64,000 bases of DNA. Source: Streptomyces xantholiticus (GTDB lineage: Bacteria; Actinomycetota; Actinomycetes; Streptomycetales; Streptomycetaceae). This document shows positions 60,431-64,000 of this stretch, piece after piece. Under the pieces are notes generated by a model, which was not told the DNA's origin, ran no database searches, and saw nothing but the letters and a program-made list of their open reading frames with translations. Position numbers and translations under genes: made by a program. Within the stretch, counting starts at the first letter, position 1, and each line of letters starts with the position of its first letter. The stretch covers positions 62,001-126,000 of the forward strand of contig NZ_BMWB01000021.1 of NCBI RefSeq assembly GCF_014651015.1, written 5' to 3'.

Positions 60431-62986
60431 GTGGAGTTCTCGCGTCGTTCGGTGCTGTCCGTGCTCCCCGCGGCGACACTGCTTGCCGTGGCACAGCCCC
60501 TGCGAGCCGCGGCCGCATCCCGGTCCGGTCCCGCGGCTTCCGCGCGGACCGCTGCCGACCATGCCACCCTGCTCCGCAACACGGTCGCCGTCTTCGCCGG
60601 CACCGCCGAGGCGAACGCCCGCCCCGAGGTCGCCCCGAAGCTCGCGTCCATCGCCCGAACGGCCCGGTCCCGGCTCGCCGCGATGGACGGCGCCGGGCAG
60701 GGTGAGCTCTTCAAGGGTGTCCCGCTCGGCACGAGCGAGCCCAACCTGAGCACGTCGTTCCAGTATCTGTACGAGATCGCCCTCGCCACCCGTACCCCCG
60801 GCCCCACCGCCTCGGACCTGCGCGACGACAAGGCGGTCCAGCGGCGGGTCATCGACGGCCTGGTGCGCCTGCACGCCGAGTACTACGGCGACCAGTCGAA
60901 GGGCTACTACGGCAACTGGTTCCACTGGGAGATCGGCATCTCCACCCACGTGTCCAGGACCCTTGTGCTCCTTGGGGACGAACTCGCGGCGTACCGGCCC
61001 GACCTCGCCGCGCTCTACGTCGCCTCCATGGACGGTTACCTCCGAGGTGGCAAGGACGGCGACGTCGACCTCGACTCGCGCTTCCACACCGGCGCCAACC
61101 TCGCCGACATCACGACCAACCGGATGCTCCAGGGGGCCGTCCTCGCTGACGACGCCCGGATCAGGAAGGCCGTCGCCGACCAGCTCACCGTCTTCGCGCG
61201 GATCGACCCGTACGAGCTGCGGCACGGCGTCACCGACGGCTTCTACGCGGACGGTTCGTTCGTCCAGCACGCTTCCGTCGCGTACACCGGCTCGTACGGC
61301 AAGGGCCTGCTCACCCGGATCGTGCAGACCGTCAAGATCCTCGACGGCGCGACCTACGTGCCCGGCGACGACATCGTCGGCGTCGTGCAGGGCTGGGTGG
61401 CCGACGGCTTCGCCCCGCTGATCTTCGAGGGCTGGATGATGGAGATCGTCAAGGGCCGTGCGGTTTCCCGGACCGGCACCGGTTACGCGGACGTCGCCGC
61501 CGTGGTGGAAGCCGTCGTCGACATCTGCGGGTACACCGCCGGCAGCGACGCCCAGGCCCTCGCCGGTTATGTGAAGTACGTCCGCCAGACCTCACGGGCG
61601 AGCCTCGACCCGGTCTCCTTCGTCTCCCCCGTCAGCATCGCCCGCTACACCGACATCCTGAACTCTCAGGCACCCGCGAAGGACCTCGGGCCCGCCGCCT
61701 CCCACACCGCGTTCAACGCGATGGACAGAACCGTCCACCGGCGGCCCGGCTACGCCTTCGCGCTGGCCCGCAGTTCGGACCGGATCAGCAAGTACGAGTA
61801 CATGAGCGGCGAGAACCTGATGCCCTGGTTCCAGGGCGACGGCGCCCACTACCTCTATCTCGCCGGTCAGGACCAGCGACAGGCCTTCGGCTGCGACTAC
61901 TTCACCGCCGTACCGCCGTACCGCCTGGCCGGCGTCACCGCCCCGGTGGAGAGCCGCCGGACGGTCCCGGAGCTCTACGGCACGCTCTGGTACGACAACC
62001 CCGAGCGCGGTTTCACCTCGTCCTCCGAGTCGCAGAACACCTACGTCTACTTCCCCTGCGGCACCGACCCGTACTCCGGCGGCGCCCGCCTCGGTGCGTA
62101 CGGAGCGGCCGGACTCGTCCAGTCCGACGACGTCGGCTACGCGGCACAGCAGGCCGGCGAACTGCCCGACGACTTCGTCGCGTACCAAAACGCCCGCGCG
62201 ACCAAGTCCTGGTTCATGTTCGACGACGAGATCGTCGTCCTCGCCGCAGGCGTGTCCGGTCAGGCGGACCGGGCGGTGACCACCACTGTCGACAGCCGCA
62301 TCGCCGCGCCCGGCGCCCCCGTCTCCCTCACCGGCCGCCTCCACGACCGGACGCCCTGGCACGGCACGGGCACCGCCCCGCTGGCCTGGCTTCGCTACGC
62401 GGACGCGCAACAGGAGACCGCGGTCGGGTACGTCTTCCTGTCCGGCCCCCGGCCGACCGTCGCGCTCGAAACGGTCACCCGCAGCCGCCGCGTCATCCGC
62501 CTGGCCAATCCCGACACCGCGGTCACCAAACAGGTCTTCACGCTCTCCTACGACCAGGGCGGCTCACGGCCCTCGGCCATGGCCCACGTCCTCGTCCCGA
62601 ACGCCTCCGAGCGGCAGTTGGCGTCGTACGCCCGCGGCCCACTCTCCGTGACGGCCAACACCGTCCGTCTCCAGGCGGTCAGGCACACAGGCCTGGGCAT
62701 CGTCGCCGCCAACGCGTTCGTCCCCGGAACCCACCACGCGGACCGCCTCGCGATCGACGGCCCGGCGTCCGTGCTGCTCCGCCGTGCAGCCGACGGCACC
62801 TTCTCGATCTCGGTTTCCGACCCGACGACAAGGCGCCGCACCGTCTCGGTCACCATCCACGGCCGCCACCTGCACCTCCTCTCGGCCGACGACGGCGTCC
62901 ACATCCGCCGCGTCCCAGGCGGCACCCGACTCGAGGTCACCACCCACCACGCCTACGGCCGCAGCTTCACGGCGACGCTGGGATAG
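60431..62986 (+). CDS. Polysaccharide lyase family 8 (hyaluronate/xanthan lyase-like), secreted
   Basis: 851-residue exported enzyme that cleaves uronic-acid polymers by beta-elimination. A twin-arginine signal, FSRRSVLSVLPAATLLAVA, opens the protein. The alpha/alpha toroid contains GYYGNWFHWEIGIS and the catalytic region FYADGSFVQHASVAYTGSYG with the His and Tyr; an Asn is nearby in NLADITTNRM. The beta-sandwich C-terminal domains follow to the expected length. The GTG at 60431 has GGAG 7 nt upstream. Exact substrate (hyaluronan, chondroitin or xanthan) cannot be told. Confidence 0.92.
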   Translation: MEFSRRSVLSVLPAATLLAVAQPLRAAAASRSGPAASARTAADHATLLRNTVAVFAGTAEANARPEVAPKLASIARTARSRLAAMDGAGQGELFKGVPLGTSEPNLSTSFQYLYEIALATRTPGPTASDLRDDKAVQRRVIDGLVRLHAEYYGDQSKGYYGNWFHWEIGISTHVSRTLVLLGDELAAYRPDLAALYVASMDGYLRGGKDGDVDLDSRFHTGANLADITTNRMLQGAVLADDARIRKAVADQLTVFARIDPYELRHGVTDGFYADGSFVQHASVAYTGSYGKGLLTRIVQTVKILDGATYVPGDDIVGVVQGWVADGFAPLIFEGWMMEIVKGRAVSRTGTGYADVAAVVEAVVDICGYTAGSDAQALAGYVKYVRQTSRASLDPVSFVSPVSIARYTDILNSQAPAKDLGPAASHTAFNAMDRTVHRRPGYAFALARSSDRISKYEYMSGENLMPWFQGDGAHYLYLAGQDQRQAFGCDYFTAVPPYRLAGVTAPVESRRTVPELYGTLWYDNPERGFTSSSESQNTYVYFPCGTDPYSGGARLGAYGAAGLVQSDDVGYAAQQAGELPDDFVAYQNARATKSWFMFDDEIVVLAAGVSGQADRAVTTTVDSRIAAPGAPVSLTGRLHDRTPWHGTGTAPLAWLRYADAQQETAVGYVFLSGPRPTVALETVTRSRRVIRLANPDTAVTKQVFTLSYDQGGSRPSAMAHVLVPNASERQLASYARGPLSVTANTVRLQAVRHTGLGIVAANAFVPGTHHADRLAIDGPASVLLRRAADGTFSISVSDPTTRRRTVSVTIHGRHLHLLSADDGVHIRRVPGGTRLEVTTHHAYGRSFTATLG

Positions 62987-63242
62987 GGGCGGCCTGCCGA
63001 GACGGCCGGCGGCGCGCGGGCGGTTAACGGGGGCGTCGGGCCGGCGGCCGGTGGCGCGCGTGCGTCCGAACGGGGCCGTATCGGGCCGGCGCTCCGCGAG
63101 CGCCCACCGTGGGAGCGGCGCCCAAGGGGCCTGGGCTCCCAGCCTCCTGGCCCGCGGCGTGAGGGTGGCGCAACCGAACTTCCCACGTTGCCTAACAGCC
63201 GGGAAACCGCCCGGTACGGCGATTGGACTAGCTTCGTGACGT
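62987..63242. other. Intergenic region, no feature recognised
   Basis: 256 bp of GC-rich sequence between the lyase and the kinase gene. No gene-like reading frame, hairpin or repeat stands out. It presumably carries the kinase promoter; TAGCTT near 63228 is a weak candidate -10. Confidence 0.5.
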
Positions 63243-64000
63243 ATGAGGGCGTGGGAGCCGGTACGTCAGCTGCTCGGCAGGCTTGGCGCAATCGGCAGGG
63301 ACAGGTCGGACAAGGGCGTTTCAGCGCGCCGTCACGGTGGCCGAACGGCTCCCGGTCGTCGGCCTGTGACCGGCTGGCGCAGTATCCGGGGCCGGGTGGC
63401 GGTGGTCATCACCGTCCCGATCTGCCTGCTGCTTGCGGTGGCCGGTCTCGCCGTGCAGGACCGCGCCGAGGCCCTCGGTGACGCCCGGACGACCCGTACC
63501 GAGGTCGGCCTCAGCCTGCGAGTCCAGGGCCTCGTGCACCAGCTGCAACGCGAACGCGGTCTGACCAGCGGCCTGTTGGGCGGCGAGAAGGAGTTCCGCC
63601 CAACGCTGGCCGCTACGCGCAAGCGCGTCGACACGGCCCTGCGTGAAATGCGCCGTGACAGCGCCGTCGAGCGTGTCGTCCGACGCCACTTGGGGCGCCT
63701 CGCCGCCATCCGCACCGCTGCCGACACGGGCACCGCCGACAGGGCCGGCACCTTCGCCTTCTACACCACGGCCGTCGACGCCCTCAACGCCGTCGACCCC
63801 GTGGCGGAGACCGCAACCGGTGCCGACCGGCAACTGCGCGACGGTCTCACGGCGTTGAGGGAGCTGGCTGCGGCCAAGGAATCCGTCGCTCTCGAACGCG
63901 GACTTCTCAACGGCGTGTTCGCCGAAGGCGCCTTCCAGGGCCGCGAGTACCTCGCCTTCACCGAGGTGCGCGCCACGCGCGTCGCCGCCCTGGCCCGCTT
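63243..64000 (+). CDS. Nitrate/nitrite-sensing (NIT) domain sensor kinase, 5' part
   Basis: At least 252 residues, running off the right edge. A basic cytosolic start precedes a transmembrane helix, VAVVITVPICLLLAVAGLAV. The NIT domain opens with LVHQLQRERGLTSGLLGG, its most conserved segment, and continues helical. In Streptomyces such proteins carry HAMP and histidine-kinase domains further on, expected beyond the window. The ATG at 63243 lacks a clear Shine-Dalgarno; the GTG at 63366 would also keep the helix, so the start is unsure. Confidence 0.8.
   Translation, partial: MRAWEPVRQLLGRLGAIGRDRSDKGVSARRHGGRTAPGRRPVTGWRSIRGRVAVVITVPICLLLAVAGLAVQDRAEALGDARTTRTEVGLSLRVQGLVHQLQRERGLTSGLLGGEKEFRPTLAATRKRVDTALREMRRDSAVERVVRRHLGRLAAIRTAADTGTADRAGTFAFYTTAVDALNAVDPVAETATGADRQLRDGLTALRELAAAKESVALERGLLNGVFAEGAFQGREYLAFTEVRATRVAALAR

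Noticed and set aside
1..64000. tRNA, rRNA, CRISPR, insertion sequence or integrase
   Set aside because: None was recognised by eye. The cluster shows no flanking att repeats or transposase, so I do not call it a mobile element.

Overview
The window is high-GC actinobacterial chromosome and reads as Streptomyces. The evidence is the conserved dacB / zinc-protease / tilS / hpt / ftsH / folE neighbourhood, XRE-ATPase-DUF397 cassettes, a SARP regulator, mycelial-type codon use and many GTG starts. No tRNA, rRNA, CRISPR array, insertion sequence or integrase was seen.

Layout. (1) 1-10.8 kb is housekeeping: partial folE, ftsH, hpt, tilS, a DUF2342-type zinc metalloprotease, a PBP4-type D,D-carboxypeptidase, inorganic pyrophosphatase, a ThrE-type exporter, a DedA protein and a YbjQ-like protein. 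(2) 10.9-32.7 kb is a thiopeptide gene cluster. The precursor at 28174-28323 ends in SCTTCECCCSCSS, which is the nosiheptide core. Around it lie recognisable counterparts of nosA to nosP: amide formation, two P450s, split LanB dehydratase, azole-forming enzymes, the indolic-acid side-ring cassette nosI-J-K-L-N, the pyridine synthase nosO and the SARP nosP. Genes nosA-nosL run leftward as one tightly overlapping operon; nosM-nosN-nosO run rightward from a shared 351-bp control region. Between nosO and nosP sits a second ribosomal protein L11 gene whose thiopeptide-contacting proline loop has been rewritten. It is very probably the self-resistance gene, comparable in concept to TclQ of thiocillin producers. 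A small unknown gene follows it. A decayed TipA-like MerR gene lies just outside the cluster. (3) 33-40.4 kb holds glutamate decarboxylase, a PadR regulator with a divergent VOC gene, a DinB protein, a benzaldehyde-type aldehyde dehydrogenase and an XRE / ATPase / DUF397 cassette with a shared TGCAT-rich upstream element. (4) 40.5-43 kb is a zinc-starvation locus: zinc-independent S18, L31, L33, L28 and S14 plus a COG0523 GTPase around a near-perfect Zur box. (5) 43-54.7 kb contains a lipoprotein, a FUSC protein and a DUF2786 protein. A decaying stretch follows, with an ABC transporter pair, an acetyltransferase and an oxidoreductase tail, all with frameshifts or deletions. After it come a DNA polymerase I-like gene and an ECF sigma factor with its membrane partner. 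(6) 54.9-59.4 kb is a leftward four-gene island: cyclase-fold protein, STAND-like protein, SPFH-like protein split by an in-frame TAA, and a small membrane protein. It looks like an NTP-dependent conflict or signalling system. (7) The end has a Crp/Fnr regulator, a polysaccharide lyase family 8 enzyme and the start of a nitrate/nitrite-sensing histidine kinase.

The main points of interest are the nosiheptide-type cluster carrying its own altered L11 target protein, and the cyclase/STAND/SPFH island. Function calls are based on motifs and family knowledge; no database search was run.
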